Below are positions 62,870 to 64,000 of a stretch of 64,000 nt of DNA, piece after piece. The stretch lies in contig NC_087161.1 of the NCBI RefSeq assembly GCF_035594125.1, positions 8,462,001-8,526,000 of the forward strand, written 5' to 3'. This DNA comes from Scylla paramamosain. Its lineage: Eukaryota > Arthropoda > Malacostraca > Decapoda > Portunidae. Under the pieces are notes generated by a model. That model was given only the letters and a program-made list of their open reading frames with translations, did not search any database and had not been told where the DNA came from. Numbering within the stretch: position 1 is the stretch's first letter; each line of letters starts with the position of its first letter. Position numbers and translations under genes: made by a program.

Positions 62870-63995
62870 CTGTCCCTACCTGCTTATGGCGGTATTGCTC
62901 CACAAGCTGGAGGAGGAACTGCCTCTGCTCCTCGTCTTTCGTGAATCGGTGGTTGAGGTATCGGAGGTATCAGGACGACCCCTCTCTCTGCTGTGTCGTT
63001 GGCAACTCGTAGTCCCTCAAAGCGGTAGCAGGCTTCCACCTAAGACTCATCCTCATGCCATCGTCGTGGGTTAATTGAGAGGAAGTCACTCAATACCCAG
63101 GACATCGAGGAGGTGGAGTGACGCCTTTGTTCCAAAGGATGCGAGAGTTGCCGTTGGTAGCCTTGTTTCGGAAATGGTGATCAGCTTGCGATGTTCTGCC
63201 GCTCCTTCCTTGTTGGGCATCGCGTAATCAACCTCCTGCTTGGTCGAAGATGGGCAAAGAAAGAGAATCGCAGAAGGGCTGCCATCTCATGAGAGGTAAC
63301 GAGCTGCCCCAGCTGATCATGAAACAATACTATCTTCAGGCTATAGATGATACGAGCCATCCATCTCGCTCGGTGGAGGGCACCAGGACGGAGGAACGAG
63401 ATCTTTTCAATAACTCCCCCAAGCAGGTGATGCTTAGCTGAGGAAGTTCCTTGTAGTCATTATGCGGATTTTTCCTTTCAAGGATCCACGTGTGAGCTTG
63501 AATGATCATCTCACGCTTGGTGTTGAGGGTAGCCGGAAGGTCTCCATCTGTGAGGAGTTGGCTTGCCATCTGGTTGATGGTTGGCCAGTGTTCCTTGAAC
63601 TGACCGAAGATGGTGATATCAGGTCCAGAAGATGACCCCATGCACATGGTGAAGGCCTTCTCGATGACGAGTTCGTACACATGTATTGCTCGGGGTTGTA
63701 TCTAAGCACACAGCCACGACTTGATCGCGCACGCCCCAGTCTTCCACTGCCTCATAAACAGCGGTGGCGGCTGCTACACCTGTTCTGACTGGCAGCCTGG
63801 GCACTTGCAGGAGCTTCTCCACTCCTTGTCCAGTTACGAGGATGGCAAGCCTGTCTCCTCGACTTCCGTCATCTTGCGGGATGATCTTCCTGTCCTACTG
63901 CACTGGATTCTGAGGTCTGAAGGACTGCTTAATTTCCTCTGCCAAAGAGGCCTGGCATTTTTCTCTTGACTGATGGATGGACTCCGGATTGAGGA
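62870..63995 (-). pseudogene. multicopy arthropod protein family, probably transposon-borne
   Basis: Reading leftwards in changing frames: RLAILVTGQGVEKLLQVPRL, AVYEAVEDWGVRDQVVAVCL with DTTPSNT, then YELVIEKAFTMCMGSSSGPD and ITIFGQFKEHW, then NPHNDYKELPQLSITCLGE, FLRPGALHRARWMARIIYSL, FEGLRVANDTAERGV and FTKDEEQRQFLLQLVEQYRH. I recall this block order (FDTT.SNTG..., SSGPD+..F..F...W, DYREL, LHHARWMA, VND.AERGV, KDEEQ.QFLLQVVE) from numerous hypothetical proteins in arthropod genomes; the copy number suggests a mobile element, but I cannot name the superfamily. About 30 residues are missing between SNT and YELV, and frameshifts are frequent. The upstream part lies beyond the window. Confidence 0.6.
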
Positions 63996-64000
63996 TGAGG

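Overview
This is a eukaryotic, almost certainly arthropod, nuclear window, most likely from a decapod crustacean and possibly a crab. The reasons are: arrays of the arthropod telomere unit TTAGG; very dense and long TA, CA, GA and ATT microsatellites; a typical arthropod transposon mix (BEL/Pao, Ty3/Gypsy, several LINE families, PIF/Harbinger, piggyBac, hAT, pogo/Tigger, Tc1/mariner-like); and a non-LTR retrotransposon whose proteins I recall as very abundant in crab protein sets. The species call is inference. No bacterial-style operon, CRISPR array or rRNA gene was seen.

The only host gene I can support is on the minus strand. It is an immunoglobulin V-type domain of the beaten-path (Beat) kind, split over two exons (62136-61892 and 48142-48007). 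Their splice sites and phases match exactly, and they are separated by a 13.7 kb intron packed with mobile DNA. Nearly everything else is transposable-element DNA in various stages of decay.

Layout. 1-5.2 kb: mostly unassigned, with a 191-bp foldback element (2027-2217) and a 102-bp tandem duplication (3883-4081). 5.2-9.5 kb: decayed BEL/Pao retrotransposon, plus strand, cut off inside its integrase. 10.2-10.7 kb: Tigger-type MITE. 10.9-12.65 kb: PIF/Harbinger transposase with a spliceable intron, minus. 12.8-14.3 kb: Gypsy gag-protease remnant, minus. 14.3-16 kb: LTR-like direct repeats. 18.0-18.45 kb: perfect inverted repeat enclosing converging TTAGG/CCTAA arrays. 19.7-20.5 kb: internally deleted Tc1/mariner-like element. 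21.1 kb: tRNA-derived SINE. 23.06-26.35 kb: a LINE split by a hAT element with a perfect 8-bp target duplication, itself carrying a Tigger MITE. 27.4-30.8 kb: three-exon piggyBac transposase, minus. 32.6-33.4 kb: LINE RNase H remnant. 34.15-34.98 kb: 826-bp foldback element. 35-38.5 kb: I-like LINE, plus. 40.3-40.8 kb: second Harbinger remnant. 42.5-45.5 kb: nearly intact CR1-type LINE, minus. Then, inside the host intron: a conserved multicopy arthropod ORF family (50.1 kb), a near full-length LINE (50.8-53.9 kb), a Gypsy gag start (53.9-54.1 kb), an inverted second LINE copy (55.7-56.8 kb) and a Gypsy-type element with the unusual domain order gag-protease-integrase-RT-RNase H (about 55.4-60.85 kb). 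62.9-64 kb: remnant of another multicopy arthropod protein family, minus.

The transposase and retrotransposon ORFs carry stops or frameshifts, so I treat them as pseudogenes. The most unusual items are the Gmr1-like domain order, the telomere-repeat palindrome, the intron-containing piggyBac and Harbinger transposases with microsatellites in introns, and the datable nesting of hAT into LINE.
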